Assembly: GCA_002077065.1 (NCBI GenBank)
Contig: NAJO01000079.1
Location: 50,556-114,555 of the forward strand
From: Cryoendolithus antarcticus
Lineage: Eukaryota; Ascomycota; Dothideomycetes; Cladosporiales; Cladosporiaceae
Reading direction: 5' to 3'
Length of the DNA: 64,000 nucleotides
Under the pieces are notes generated by a model that was not told where the DNA came from, searched no databases, and saw only the letters and a list, made by a program, of their open reading frames with translations. Numbering within the stretch: position 1 is the stretch's first letter; each line of letters opens with the position of its first letter. This document shows, one piece after another, positions 1 through 11,932 of this stretch. The position numbers and the translations under genes were made by a program.

Positions 1-546
1 AATAGCGCCCTGGACGACTTGATAGCCTTCGGGATCGAGGGAGTTCGAGATGATGTGCTGCATGATCCTCGCCGCATTGGGAGCATTTTCACTCGGCTTC
101 AGCACTGCAGTACAGCCGGCTGAGATTGCACCAATGAACGGACCAAGCGAGAGTTGTATGGGAAAGTTGTAGGCGCCAATTACCAAGACTGCACCTAATG
201 GGTCCTTCCGAATGCGCGGCCGCAATGGCAGGTTCGTCAATGCAGTGTCCTCGGCCTTCTCGTCTTTCATGAAACGCTCCAAGTTCTTGCTCATGAAGAT
301 AATGTCATTGAGCACCCAGCTGATCTCAGCAAGGTAGGACTCGTACGAGCTCTTGCCCAGGTCAAGCTTGAGCGCTTCGTACAGCGCTGGCTCCTCATCT
401 TTGATACCCCAGTACAGCGCACGTAGCTGTTTCAGTCGGTACTCGATGGGACGGGTGGTATGGCTGTGGAATTTCGCGGTGACTCGGGCGTGAACGGCCG
501 GGATCGAGTCCACAGAGGTGTGCGTAAAGGGTGGGAGGTCGTCCAT
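1..546 (-). CDS. Aldehyde dehydrogenase, ALDH3-like (N-terminal part, cut by window edge)
   Basis: NAD(P)-dependent oxidation of fatty or aromatic aldehydes to acids is the expected role. The reading frame is open from an ATG at 544-546 to base 1 (182 codons), so the 3' part lies outside the window. The visible protein begins MDDLPPFTHTSVDSIPAVHA and then carries the ALDH core: LGAVLVIGAYNFPIQLSLGP, whose Asn in the NFP motif is the oxyanion-hole residue, followed by GAISAGCTAVLKPSE, the coenzyme-binding Lys-Pro-Ser-Glu segment. The short N-terminus before the first ALDH helix and the IGAYNFP wording fit the ALDH3 group rather than ALDH1/2. The catalytic Cys and Glu are beyond the edge. No intron is needed in the part seen. 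It is divergent from the MAP kinase gene, with about 1.2 kb between the starts. Confidence 0.9.
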   Translation of the reverse strand, partial: MDDLPPFTHTSVDSIPAVHARVTAKFHSHTTRPIEYRLKQLRALYWGIKDEEPALYEALKLDLGKSSYESYLAEISWVLNDIIFMSKNLERFMKDEKAEDTALTNLPLRPRIRKDPLGAVLVIGAYNFPIQLSLGPFIGAISAGCTAVLKPSENAPNAARIMQHIISNSLDPEGYQVVQGAI

Positions 547-1768
547 TTTGAGGTAAATCATTGTGGGAACAAGAGGAGAGTAGGGAGGAAACAGATGAGA
601 TCAGTATATGCGGCGCGCGATGATATGCTCGGAGCGAGCATAGAACGATGCCGAGGCGTTGTTCTAGCTCGAGGGGGGACCGGCCGTAGCAACGCTTACG
701 CTTACTGGCTAGACATGGAGAGTGATCTGTACAGGTGGCGCATGGGGTTGTGACTGCCAGCAATACTTTAGGAGGCTCGGCATACCAGCAGGGGCTGTAC
801 GAGAGCTCGTTCAGGAGAGCATGTGAAGATGTGATGCTCTTTGAGTTTGGAAGCCCGCCTCGGCAGGCAATGCATATTGAACCTCAGGCCATCTGCGGAG
901 AAATACTATCCCCATCTTCCGATGCTCACGTGCTGAGGTGTGTGTTCTTGAGCAGTGCCACAGTCTGTTCTCAAACCGTTACAATTGTCCAGACGTTACA
1001 GCCATCTCACTCTTCCCTACTGAACAAGCACCACGCCGCCGCCCATGCAAATTTCGTGCAGCTCTAGCTCTATTGGAAATCGCTGCTGTGTTACATTCGA
1101 TTCCCAGCACGTGGCCCCTCAGCACGCGTCGCTACGAACACAATTGTCTGCGCCTGCCTGTGCAAGTGACGGGCATGTGCCTGATGTGCCTGAGACCACG
1201 AGTCTAGCGAAATGCCTTCGACTAAAGCACGGCACCTTAGAGCTACTTCGATACCGTACGCGCCCACAGCCTCTTTCCGTCATGATCGGGCTCAGCCGTA
1301 GGTATTTCAGGAACACCCCCACTAAAGCGCGGGCACTACGACCACGTAGGTTGCAAGCTGACTGTGCTGCAACTCATGTTTACCGCACTGTCCCTGTCAG
1401 ACCATAGTGATCAGTGTCAGCTAGTATTACTACCCTAGACCCTTAAGTCTGCGTCTCTCACTTCCTCTGTCCAGCGTCGCACTTTCCTCGCGCGTCCTTC
1501 ATTCCACCTGCGCGTGCGACTCCAGCCCTACGGCGAGCCACACAGTGCGGGGCAACTGACTTCAATCTCACCGGTTCCTTGCCGAGCAACACGCATGCAG
1601 GGTCCCACGATCTGAGCATAAACTCGAGACCTCACCACGACTACCGTGAGAGCAACTTGGTAGCAGGGTTGCATTCGTCACCTGCTGGCCGCACCACCCA
1701 CCTACTCAGAGACCGCACAGGCACAATCAAGACACTACGAGCTCACTTCTCAAGCTCACACACTCGAT
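547..1768. other. Intergenic region between divergent ALDH and MAP kinase genes
   Basis: About 1.2 kb with only short ORFs of no recognisable family. The last 300 bases (roughly 1430-1768) are rich in pyrimidines on the + strand, which suits a fungal 5' leader of the kinase gene. I see no repeat, RNA gene or clear regulatory motif. Confidence 0.6.
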
Positions 1769-3138
<1,370 letters not shown>

Positions 3139-3580
3139 GAGTGACGGAGCATGATGGCATGAGGATGGGAGCGCGGGCTGGGACTGCGGAGGTTGGATGG
3201 GTGGTGATCTTTTGTTAGGTAGATGATCAGCATCATGTATGGATCACCTTGCAAGCGCGTTGCGACCTATGTCTCATAGTTGAGCCCTACAAGACTTGTC
3301 TTATTACGGGAAAGAAGTGTAGAATCATTCACCGCCAAGATCTCAGTGTCTTTGTAACGCAGCAAGTACGACATCTGTCGCTCTTGCCACTACCGGAGCC
3401 GAACCTGCACTTGACGTGAGAACACACAAGACTCTGCACTTGAAGCCTACACGCAGCATCGCGAGCATCGGGAAGCCAGTAGGAGTATGACGCCGCGCCA
3501 ATTCACGCCTCGCACTCGATCAAGGTGGCGAGAAATTACCTGAACGACCACTCCCAAGCTCGAAGACCAGACCACACCAG
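3139..3580. other. Intergenic region, kinase 3' side and orphan promoter
   Basis: About 440 bases between two + strand genes. It should hold the 3' UTR of the kinase and the promoter of the next gene. No ORF, repeat or motif stands out. Confidence 0.5.
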
Positions 3581-4787
3581 ATGCGTAGCTTGCCAGCCGT
3601 CGAAGTGAGTTGGAGGGAAGCAAAGGACACAGTCCAAGCCTGACCATGGCGCCAGCCGCAGTGCGCGATCCCACTCTCGTCGATGCACAACCTGATCAAT
3701 CACTGACCCTCCTCAGCGTCCCTCGCCCCATCGCTTCCTGCCTCCGAACACCGCGTCAACGCGCCAGAAGTCTCCGACCAAGCAGACGAAGCCCGCTACT
3801 CGCCTTCAGACAATTGCGCAAGATGTCGATCCCGACCTCTTTCCGGTACCGCCCGCACAGGTTCATTCACCGAGACCGATGCCACCGCCTCCGCCCCGAC
3901 AAGCTACTGCCCGCTATGTAGCGCCTCTTGAAGCACCGGCTTCGTCCGCCACGCAGTTCGCGTCAGCACCTCGTTTCTCGACTCGCAGAGCGCCTGCAAA
4001 GGAGGTCACAGCAAGTTCGCCGCCGCGTCTCCCCTTCGCAACCCCTCGAGTACGGGGCGAAGACGTCGAAGAAGCGCCTCCAGACCCAGACGACCAACTC
4101 CACACACGGCACGATGGCGACAACGACGATGACGAGGAGATGCTACTTGACGCGTACGAGAACTCTAAGCAAGATACCGGACTCGATGCCAGCGAAGTCC
4201 TCCCGACCACTGAAACCGTTGCGCAACATGAGACGACCCTCCCCTTCTCCCCCGCCAAACGCCGACGCCTCTCCCCTCCCGCTCAATCTCCCCTCCCAAG
4301 CACAAATACTTCCCGCTTCAGCACCCCCTCCCTCGCTCCCTTGGCCGCAACATCGACACGCCCAGCTTTCATACCTCCTCCAACGCCGACTGCAGCTGAA
4401 GACGCCGCGATCCCGCCGCTCTTCTCGCCCCACCGCCGCGGCGCAAAGTTCCTCCCCGGCGGCTTGGCAGCCACAGTGCAGAGCTGGGTCGTGGAGACGG
4501 GGCAGCAGGCTGCTGCTTCGCGGCGAGCGACGGGCAGGTATGGAGATGTGGAAGGGGCGTTGAATGTCAGAGTTAGGGCGGTGGATGGGAGTGGAGGGTT
4601 CGTGAGGGTCAGAGGCACGAGGGAAGGTTTTGGTGGGGCGGGGGAGGACGTGAGGGTGCTGCTTGTTGGTTCAGAGGGGAAGGGAAAGGTGGAAGTTGGA
4701 GGTGTCGTGAGGATCGTGATGCCGTGGTGGGAAGTGCAGGTTGAAGGAGAGGTGTGGGTTGTGGGCGTGGAGTGGAAAGTGGCTTGA
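3581..4787 (+). CDS. Orphan with disordered N-terminus and possible OB-like C-terminus
   Basis: I do not recognise the family. The preferred model has exon 1 at 3581-3604 (MRSLPAVE) and exon 2 at 3717-4787, with a 112-nt intron (GTGAGT donor; CTGACCCTCCTCAG end). It gives 364 residues. The start is inferred: in the exon 2 frame there is a stop just upstream of the acceptor, so a spliced upstream start is required unless translation begins at 3879. Residues up to about 215 are Pro/Ser/Thr-rich with an acidic run (DNDDDEE) and a basic patch (PAKRRR), typical of a disordered nuclear protein. From PHRRGAKFLPGGLAATVQSW onward, alternating Val/Gly strands (VRVRAVDGSGGFVRVRG, VRVLLVG, VVRIVMPWWEVQVEGEVWVV) look like a five-stranded OB-type barrel. 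A DNA- or telomere-related role would be a guess. The barrel part is strongly G-rich. Confidence 0.7.
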
Positions 4788-5031
4788 TGTCATGACAGCG
4801 CTTTCAAGCTGTGAGGGCAATGCCAACATGTCGCAAGTAACCTACTTGAGCTCGAAGACGCTACACAGCTCAACTCGCTCTTGATCCAACCTTCTCATCC
4901 AAGACACCCCACCCCTTCCTTCGATCTCGCAATTGCGTATCCATGCTCTCATCAACTCGCCTTCCTCCATCCGAGGTCCACCGTAATGTTTCCCACCACA
5001 CCCCTCCATCTCGCCCCTAGCTCTCACCCCA

Positions 5032-7095
5032 CTATATCTCAATGTCAATCCCCAAATCCATCCCAGCAATAACCTCGTCATCCATCTTACTTCTCCCTCC
5101 AACCTGCCCAAACTTCCCCTTCCTCACCCCATTCACCCCCTTCTTCACCCCACCAGGGACCGGCGTCCCCGCCCTAGGTGTGCCGGCTCTACTCCCATCA
5201 CTTTCACCAAACAAATCGCCCGAACCCGGGACTTTCAATCCTCCATTCTTCAGCTTCTCAGCCTCGTCGGCTTTGATGCGTTCGGCCTCTTTGTGTGCCG
5301 CAGCTCTCGCGCGATCTCGCTTGCGTTTCTCTTCAACGAGAGCTTTGTGCACGGCATCGCGGTTGTCCATGCGGGTTTGTATATTGAGGCGAGCGAGGCG
5401 GTCTTGCTCTGTCGTGGATTTCTTGGAGGCCGCGATTGAGTTGGTTTTGGAAGGTGAGGCTTGAGAGGCGGCGGTCTCCTTGTCGGTAAGAGCAGCGAGC
5501 TCGGCTTCGACACGTGAGAGCTCTTCGGTATCGCCACTCTCCTCAGCCAGTGCTTTGCGGTCCTGCAGCTTAGCGCGGGATTGCGCAAAGATATTCGATG
5601 GATCGTATTTCTTCGCCAAGTCGCGGATGCGCGCGAGGCGGGCGCCGATGTCGACGTCACTCCATTGGTGGTCTATGATCGCTTTTATGTCGTCTAGCTT
5701 TCTGGCTACCTGGCTGCGCGTCGGTGGGCGGAGGTTCTCTTTCCGAAGCGTGGCGATGTAGCGCTCGAATTCAGGGGGCGTCAGATGCGAGTCTGAGCAG
5801 GCGAGGAAAGGGTACGGTTTCGAGGATGAGCCTTGCGAGACGAGCGCATAGACATCGGTCAAGAAAGGCTTGCCGTTCGCGGCTGTGAGGGTGTAGGGTT
5901 TGCCTTCTGTGAAGCCCTTGATTTGCGCCATGCGGTAGGCGTTTCGTCCGGGGTGCTCGCGATCCGGGCCGATGCAAACGCGCACATAGCAGCCTTTGAT
6001 GCGGGCGTCGAAGTCGGGTGTGAAGCAGTAGTGTGAGAAGTTCGTCCTGCCCACGCGGGCGCGGTCGAGCTCGCGAAGGTCTGCTGGTGGATCGTCCTTC
6101 TTCGGCGCAGCTTCTGGTTCTCGCGCCCACTCCACTTCGCTCTCGCCGTCTGCGTCGCGGTCGGAGAATAATGCGGAGCGGTCGTCTCTACGATCGCGGC
6201 GGCTGTCGCTACGGTTCTTGGCTGCGCCTTTCTGTTCGCGGGCAAGCTTGTAGTCGTCTAATGCGGTCCTGCCAGCTTTCTCGACTCTGGGTCTGCTCGT
6301 CTTACGGGTATTGTCATCATCTATCTCGGCCGCTGCCGCTTTCCTCTTGTGGTGTCCGTCTGCCTTCTGTCGCGTAGCTGCAATGGCTCGCTTCAGCTGT
6401 AGATCCTGCTGCCGGCGAGTGACGAGTTGAGCGCGCTCTGCCAGGATCTCTTCACGCTCAATTTCCGGAAGGTCAAGGATCTCCGAGCGGTCTTTGGTGG
6501 ACAGGAATTTGCCCTCGAGGGGGTACAGTGGGGCGTCGTCGTCGGCTGCGGGTGAGCCAGGTGCGTCGAGTTCTGATGAAGACTGCTGCATGGCGTCTGA
6601 ATCGGGTGATCGGGGTGATGCCGGATCGGAGCTGTAGACACGATCGTCAGTCATGAAAGGCATAATGATCGATAGCGTTGGTGCTGTTGAGCGCAAGCCG
6701 GGAGCAGACTGAGGTGAGGGAGAGTTTATGAAGCCCCTCGGAGCCCTCAGTCACTATCACCCATTCTCTTGACCCCACCTTCGCTTACTTTTCCCCCTCC
6801 CACAGCACACAACAGAAACAGGGCCAACTCACGCTTCACCATCCTCCTCCACACTTTGCTGCCGCCTCCTCGCCGCCGCAGCCTTCGCGCCCCGCTTCGG
6901 ACGAATCTTCTGTGCAACACCTCGCCTCGGTGCATCATCGTGCTTCTCCACGCTGGCTTTCACGACTGGCTCGGGGGTAGGAGAGCGATCGGGCATCATC
7001 TGTGTTGCGTCGATCTGACCCTCATCGTCGGACTCGCTGTCGCTGCCGCCGCCGCCGAGGGCGAGCAGCTCGGCGTCGATGTCTTCTTGGGACAT
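5032..7095 (-). CDS. RTF1: RTF1, Plus3-domain subunit of the Paf1 complex
   Basis: Rtf1 belongs to the Paf1 complex on elongating RNA polymerase II and promotes H2B ubiquitination and elongation. The model joins exon 1 (6833-7095) to exon 2 (5032-6631) across a 201-nt intron with GTGAGT donor, a CTGAC branch site and a TGTCTACAG acceptor; the product is 620 residues. Exon 1 starts MSQEDIDAELLALGGGGSDS, the usual Rtf1 opening. The acidic Ser/Asp region leads to YPLEGKFLSTKDRSEILDLP and REEILAERAQL, then the Plus3 domain from ELDRARVGRTNFSHYCFTP through GCYVRVCIGP, YRMAQIKGF and FLTDVYALVSQG. A basic coiled coil follows (ARLNIQTRMDNRDAVHKALV). The intron placement is supported because the spliced junction GEA/SDPASPRSPDS matches the family pattern, whereas reading straight upstream of exon 2 does not. 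It is divergent from COQ7, 357 bp between starts. Confidence 0.93.
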
Positions 7096-7452
7096 TGTAT
7101 GGGTTTATGAAGGGAAGAGTGGTTTCTTGAGGTAGTGAAGGGGGGGTTGGGGTTCGATGGTCTCTGAGCGGGATTTGGTAGAGGGCGCTGCTCGGTGTAG
7201 AGAAGTCGAGGGTGAAGCAGAGGCGGTGCGTGGCTCAAGAGTCGTCAATAAGATCAAGTACTTGACTTGCTATTGTCGTCGAGATGGACAATTGCCCTGA
7301 CGTGTTTCAGAATCGCGCTGGACTTTCCCCGGAAAGTGCTGCCTCAGGCCTCAATTTTACATGCAAATGTTCATGACGTCTCATATGTTGATGCTTCCCT
7401 ACACCTTCCCTCTAACTCCCAACGAAGCAAAGCTATCAAGAGATACACAATC
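7096..7452. promoter_or_regulatory. Shared intergenic region of divergent RTF1 and COQ7
   Basis: A 357-bp gap lies between the two start codons and must hold both promoters and leaders. No TATA-like box or obvious factor site is convincing. The side next to COQ7 is pyrimidine-rich just before the ATG. Confidence 0.5.
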
Positions 7453-8211
7453 ATGCTAGCCACCACCACCACCCGCGCCCGTCTCTCACCACTGGCATTC
7501 CAGCTCCGCGCCCGCCATGCCTTCTCCACCTCCCCCCGCTCATCCAACGCCACCCCAGTCTCCCACCCAGCCAAAGCCGAGACCCTCGAACCCCAAGCCG
7601 TCAAAGAACCAGCATCGTCCCAAGGCGCCCGTCGCACACCCCTCACACCGACTCAACGCCAATTCCTCGACTCCGCCCTCCGCGTAAACCACGCCGGCGA
7701 ACTCGCCGCAACCCTAATCTACACCGCCCAAGCCCCTCCAATCTACAAATCCCATCCTCACTTGAGGCCATTGATGAAGCACATGTACGACCAAGAAGCC
7801 GGCCACTTCAAAACCTTCAACCACCTGCTAGCCAAACACCGTATCCGCCCCACAGTCCTCTACCCCGTTTGGCAACTCGCAGCCACGACCCTCGGCTGGG
7901 CCACAGGAGCCATGGGCCGAGAGGCAGCGATGGCGTGTACAGAAGCCGTGGAAACTGAGATTGGTGATCACTATAATCAGCAGGTGAAAATGTTGCTGGG
8001 TTGGGTTGAGGCTATGGAGGCGAAGGGAGAGGTTGTCGGGGAAGAGTTGATGGGGCTGGTGAAGGAGATTAGAAGGATTAGAGATGAAGAGCTGGAGCAT
8101 TTGGATACGGCGGTGGAGAATGATGCCAAGATGGCGCAGCCGTATGAGGTGTTGACGGGGGTCATTAGGGCGGGGTGTAGAGGGGCGATATGGGTGAGCG
8201 AGAAGGTATGA
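7453..8211 (+). CDS. COQ7: COQ7, 5-demethoxyubiquinone hydroxylase, mitochondrial
   Basis: Coq7 is the di-iron hydroxylase of the penultimate step of ubiquinone synthesis on the mitochondrial inner membrane. The single-exon frame gives 252 residues from the ATG at 7453; an upstream extension is open but the ATG starts a typical arginine- and serine/threonine-rich targeting sequence (MLATTTTRARLSPLAFQLRA). The iron ligands of the family are all visible: E83 in VNHAGELAA, E115 and H118 in DQEAGHFK, E167 in EAVETEIGDHY, and E213 and H216 in RDEELEHLD. The 3' third of the coding strand is G-rich while the 5' half is C-rich. The stop is only 74 bases from the stop of the converging gene downstream. 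Confidence 0.95.
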   Translation: MLATTTTRARLSPLAFQLRARHAFSTSPRSSNATPVSHPAKAETLEPQAVKEPASSQGARRTPLTPTQRQFLDSALRVNHAGELAATLIYTAQAPPIYKSHPHLRPLMKHMYDQEAGHFKTFNHLLAKHRIRPTVLYPVWQLAATTLGWATGAMGREAAMACTEAVETEIGDHYNQQVKMLLGWVEAMEAKGEVVGEELMGLVKEIRRIRDEELEHLDTAVENDAKMAQPYEVLTGVIRAGCRGAIWVSEKV

Positions 8212-8285
8212 AGGGAGCCGGCTAAGTGTACACAAAACATTACGCGATGATACCACCTGCTCACGACGCCTGTGGCTCGCGAAGT

Positions 8286-9230
8286 TCAGCCAAGACGATC
8301 TGTCCTCGGCCGTGCGAAGTGCATGAACACAGCGAGTCCACTCGTACCCGGTCTCTTCAACCACCGACTTCCCCTCGGTACTACCACCGCCTCTCCCGGC
8401 TTGAGCTCGCGCGGCCACACCAAATCCTCCCGCACTCCACGGCCGTCGGGAAGCTTTATCAACACCGGCAATCCCTCGACCTCACTAATATGCGTCAAGG
8501 CCACAATGACCAGCACACCGTCCGAGTCCAGTCCGAGACTAGACGAACGTTCTCTCCTGCCAACAAATCGAACAGCGAATTGGTCTGTCATTGCGAGTGG
8601 CCAGAAGTGTGGGGATAGTTTCTGCGGTTGGGTCCAGTACAAGGCACAGATCAAGAGAGCTTGCTTCTTACTTGGTTTACAATCTCCGCTACACCAACTG
8701 TGTGCTCGCTTCAAGACGCCAAGCTCATTATCTCTGTTCTTGCGCAGCCGCCGCGATCGGTCTACTTGCACCGCAACGCTGTCGCATGTTGCACGCGAGA
8801 CTACGCAAGTGAGATGATCCCAGGTTTCGTCTCCGTTCACGATGCAGCTCTCGTTGCTGGCCATACCGGGCTCGCAAAGCTTGCATCGAATGTCCGGATA
8901 TTTCTTGCGGTGCGCCGATGCTGCCCTCGAGCTAGTCCCGGTTCTCAGAGTGACAGCAGCATCCCGGCGCCGATCATCACTCTCCGTTGGAGTCAGCAGA
9001 TCTCGCTCGAGGTCACACGCTCTTGCTTCACCAACGGACTCAATGCAGGCAGATTTTGATCCTTCGGCCGGGGTTGCGAGCTCGACAGCTTCTTGCGCGT
9101 CTGTTGAGACGGCGGGAGGAATGTCTAACGGAAGGCTGTCTCTGCTTGGTCTTCTAGGCTCTGAAGTAGATGCTCTGGTCCAAGGGTCTTGCAAGTGGCT
9201 CCTGCTTCGCTGACTGCGTTTCGGAGCCAT
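8286..9230 (-). CDS. Orphan protein with a possible C-x2-C...H-x2-C zinc cluster
   Basis: An uninterrupted 314-codon frame starts at the ATG at 9228-9230 (MAPKRSQRSRSHLQD). I do not recognise the family. The first 100 residues are polar and probably disordered. The middle has RCKLCEPGMASNESCIVNGD followed by TWDHLTCVVSR, giving C-x2-C and a Trp-x-His-x2-Cys group, a layout reminiscent of PARP-type or other small zinc fingers but with shorter spacing. The C-terminal 100 residues are mixed alpha/beta, with LVIVALTHISEVEGLPVLIK and PGEAVVVPRGSRWL. Polar codon use and length support a real gene, but there is no family match, and the opposite strand is also open for 181 codons at 8272-8817. Confidence 0.55.
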   Translation of the reverse strand: MAPKRSQRSRSHLQDPWTRASTSEPRRPSRDSLPLDIPPAVSTDAQEAVELATPAEGSKSACIESVGEARACDLERDLLTPTESDDRRRDAAVTLRTGTSSRAASAHRKKYPDIRCKLCEPGMASNESCIVNGDETWDHLTCVVSRATCDSVAVQVDRSRRLRKNRDNELGVLKRAHSWCSGDCKPSKKQALLICALYWTQPQKLSPHFWPLAMTDQFAVRFVGRRERSSSLGLDSDGVLVIVALTHISEVEGLPVLIKLPDGRGVREDLVWPRELKPGEAVVVPRGSRWLKRPGTSGLAVFMHFARPRTDRLG

Positions 9231-11122
9231 GTTTCTGCAGGTTGACAATCAGGCGATGAAACGATCTAGTAAGGCACAGAAGAGATACTAGCAACACGAA
9301 ACGCTATATTTGTACAGCAGTACAGCCCCCTTGATATGTATTCGAGGCGCTTATATGAACTGCAGCATCTTGGTCCGGCGCCTAGGAACGCATGTCAGAG
9401 TAGCCACGCGCGTGAAGACTTTCATACTTCTATGCGACTTCGGGAGTCGTATGCGGGAGCTCTATGAGCGCGCGTAGGAACTGTACTCGATGCAGGCGGA
9501 TTGCAAGGCAACTGGCGGCGAAGGACACAATTCGCGCGCGAATTTCAGGACACGACAATCTGTCGACCTTGAACTGTGATTCTGGATCCTGACACCTGGA
9601 TGCTGTGTTACGGCTCATGTATATTTCGGGTCCGAGACGACGGAGTCGTGAAGGATCGCATCCCGGAGACTTGGACGTCATGAGTAGAACGGTATCTACG
9701 CTGGTGGACTTGAGCTTGTGCAGTTGTGGCATCGAATAAGTGTGTTTGTTACCATGTGTCTCTTTCTCGGAGCCCGCAATGGCCCATAGCTCGCAACCCA
9801 GGTCGGCATCTCATGTTCAAATGGACGATGGCATTCCAAGCGCTCATCTTGAATATCGCAGTCACGTGCTCATGAGGACTACGCAATCACCCTCCACGAA
9901 CACCAGGATCAGGCATCTGAACTCTGGAAAGAGGGCTCCGCAGCACTGTTTGACCAGCGAAGACGCCTCCTAAGATACAAAGACCCAGCTCCCTCCAGGG
10001 AGCGAAGCGCAGTGGCAATACCAAGCGTTCGGCACTTCATCTATGCACACTTTCGGCGGAGTGCTTGCTGTGCCACCGGGTGATTCTGGACGCCTCCAAG
10101 TAGATCGCGGGCAGACGGCGGGGAAGCACTGTGGATATATTGCTTGCTGCGCCGCTTGGTAGCAGAGTTGTGCATGATGGCGGTCTGACGACGAAAGGAG
10201 CAAATAGGGTGTTGGAACTGCTATATGCAGTACTATATCCTGAGTACGTGCCACACCGCCACCGCATACGCCTATCGCTGGTCGCTATATGTGTATGCGT
10301 GTGTACAGAGTGAAAGAGAATGTGACCGCATGATTTGAACGGCACTTCCAGCACAATAGCGACAGGCTTGCTGACGTCGAGTCCTGCAGGTACGGGGAGC
10401 AGTCCGAGGGGGAACTTAGGCGCCGTTAGATTGGGCTTGCAAAGTTTAGCGATATCTGCACGGCGCGTACCTGTCATTGTCATGAACGGGGCTGATGCTG
10501 ATAGTAGCACGACTGTAGAGTCACCGGACTCATGACTGTCGCAACCAGAGAGTGCCCTATCCGTTGATACTGATTATGTTCAATCTATATTTCCGATTCC
10601 CTATCCTGCAGCCTTGCCACCATTCCTTCACGATCGTCCACCGCCCTCTCCAGGTGCTATCGAGATCTCGACTCGCCATCTCTCTCGCCAAAAGCAATAA
10701 ATGGGTATACTGCGCATTTTCAGCCGTCCCCTGCGTGAATGATAGCAAAGCGCGAATGCCAGCAGGCCATTGCGAGCCTCCCATAATCGAATGTCGTGAC
10801 CAAGTAAATTCGTGAGCGAGGGTGTGATTAGTTCGCCAGTCTTGTCTGTAACGACCCTCCTGTCGTTCAATCTTCTACTCATATCTATATCTCCCACCGG
10901 TCGTCCTCTACGTGGCGAGCAGCGCGATCACTGATGTCTAGTGTCTTGCTCGTGTTCGCATCCTCGGTTGGTCGCCACTGCGAGATCCATCTGAGTGATC
11001 ATGGATGTCGTGGTGTCAACGTGCCTAATCCGTGCTGCGGACCGTCGGCTGCGTAGCAGTGAGCTGAGTCGAAGCCCACTTGAACATACCGGGTGAAGGA
11101 ACCCACATCGATGGGGGTTCAA
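9231..11122. other. Gene-poor intergenic tract
   Basis: Nearly 1.9 kb. Several ORFs of 70-160 codons occur on both strands (for example 9430-9732 and 10037-10510 on the minus strand), but none has a recognisable domain, a matching splice pattern or a family match. No repeat or transposon feature is visible. Confidence 0.5.
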
Positions 11123-11932
11123 CTAGTAGTCCTCCTCCTCCGTCCAATGCTTCCCACTAACCCTCGTGAACTGACTCTCATCCACCGGACTCCGATGGAA
11201 CATCCCCTTGAAAGCGGACTTGAACCTGAGCCCAAAGCCCTTTTCGGCGTCTCGATCAGTCGTCACTCGAGGTCGTCTTGCTTCCCGCGTGGCAGATCTG
11301 GCTCGCGAGCGTGTCGCATCACGACCGCCGCGACTAGACATCGTGCCTGGCAAGGCCGCCTGAGACGATTGATGCTGTGTTGGTGGTGACGGAGAAGGCG
11401 ATGGGCGAGTGAAGCTTTCTGGAGGTGTTGGAGGCGCTCGAGTGGCGACGAATGCCGGGAGCCCGGTGGGTGCCGTGCGAGGTGCTGGCGGGATGTACAC
11501 CGGAGTCTCCAGAGTTTGTGTCTCATATGATGGGAGGTGGGCCACCGCGGAGTAAGGCACCGGGCCAGGATTCTTCCAAGGATTGGTAGTGCTTGTCGCT
11601 GATACTGGCGATGCATAGTCTGTGGCGGGAGGAGCACTAGTAGATGCCGTCAAGCGTGGTCGATATTGTGAGTTCGAGCTGCTGCGGGATCCGTAGAAGC
11701 TCTGCGTATCTGTGTGCTTCGGTTCTGGCGGCGGTGAGCGAGATGCACCGCGGGCGTGGAAGAAGCCTTGGCCGTCCCGTTCGGCGTGTGGAGGAGAGCC
11801 AGGCTCGATGAAGGGGACCTGTGAGATGTTGCGGATCTCCCATGGCGGAAGTGCTGGCGGGTATGCTGGAGCGTGAGTCCGCCGTGTATGCGTCTGATCC
11901 GAGAAAGTCCTGTCCATGGCTGCTGCTGTCAT
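11123..11932 (-). CDS. Orphan, disordered protein with a conserved-looking basic/acidic C-terminal end
   Basis: A single-exon frame of 269 residues begins at ATG 11930-11932 (MTAAAMDRTFSDQTHTRRTH). It is rich in Pro, Ser, Thr and Ala, with repeated PPxP-like stretches, so mostly disordered. The last 40 residues are different: GFGLRFKSAFKGMFHRSPVD, then ESQFTRVSGKHWTEEEDY. This looks like a short amphipathic basic helix followed by an acidic tail, a kind of ending I associate with uncharacterised fungal proteins, but I cannot name the family. An ATG six codons downstream (MDRTF) is an alternative start. Function unknown. Confidence 0.65.
   Translation of the reverse strand: MTAAAMDRTFSDQTHTRRTHAPAYPPALPPWEIRNISQVPFIEPGSPPHAERDGQGFFHARGASRSPPPEPKHTDTQSFYGSRSSSNSQYRPRLTASTSAPPATDYASPVSATSTTNPWKNPGPVPYSAVAHLPSYETQTLETPVYIPPAPRTAPTGLPAFVATRAPPTPPESFTRPSPSPSPPTQHQSSQAALPGTMSSRGGRDATRSRARSATREARRPRVTTDRDAEKGFGLRFKSAFKGMFHRSPVDESQFTRVSGKHWTEEEDY

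Noticed and set aside
8272..8817. 181-codon + strand ORF
   Set aside because: It is antisense to the 314-residue orphan, which has the more protein-like sequence; taken as its shadow, though the choice is not certain.
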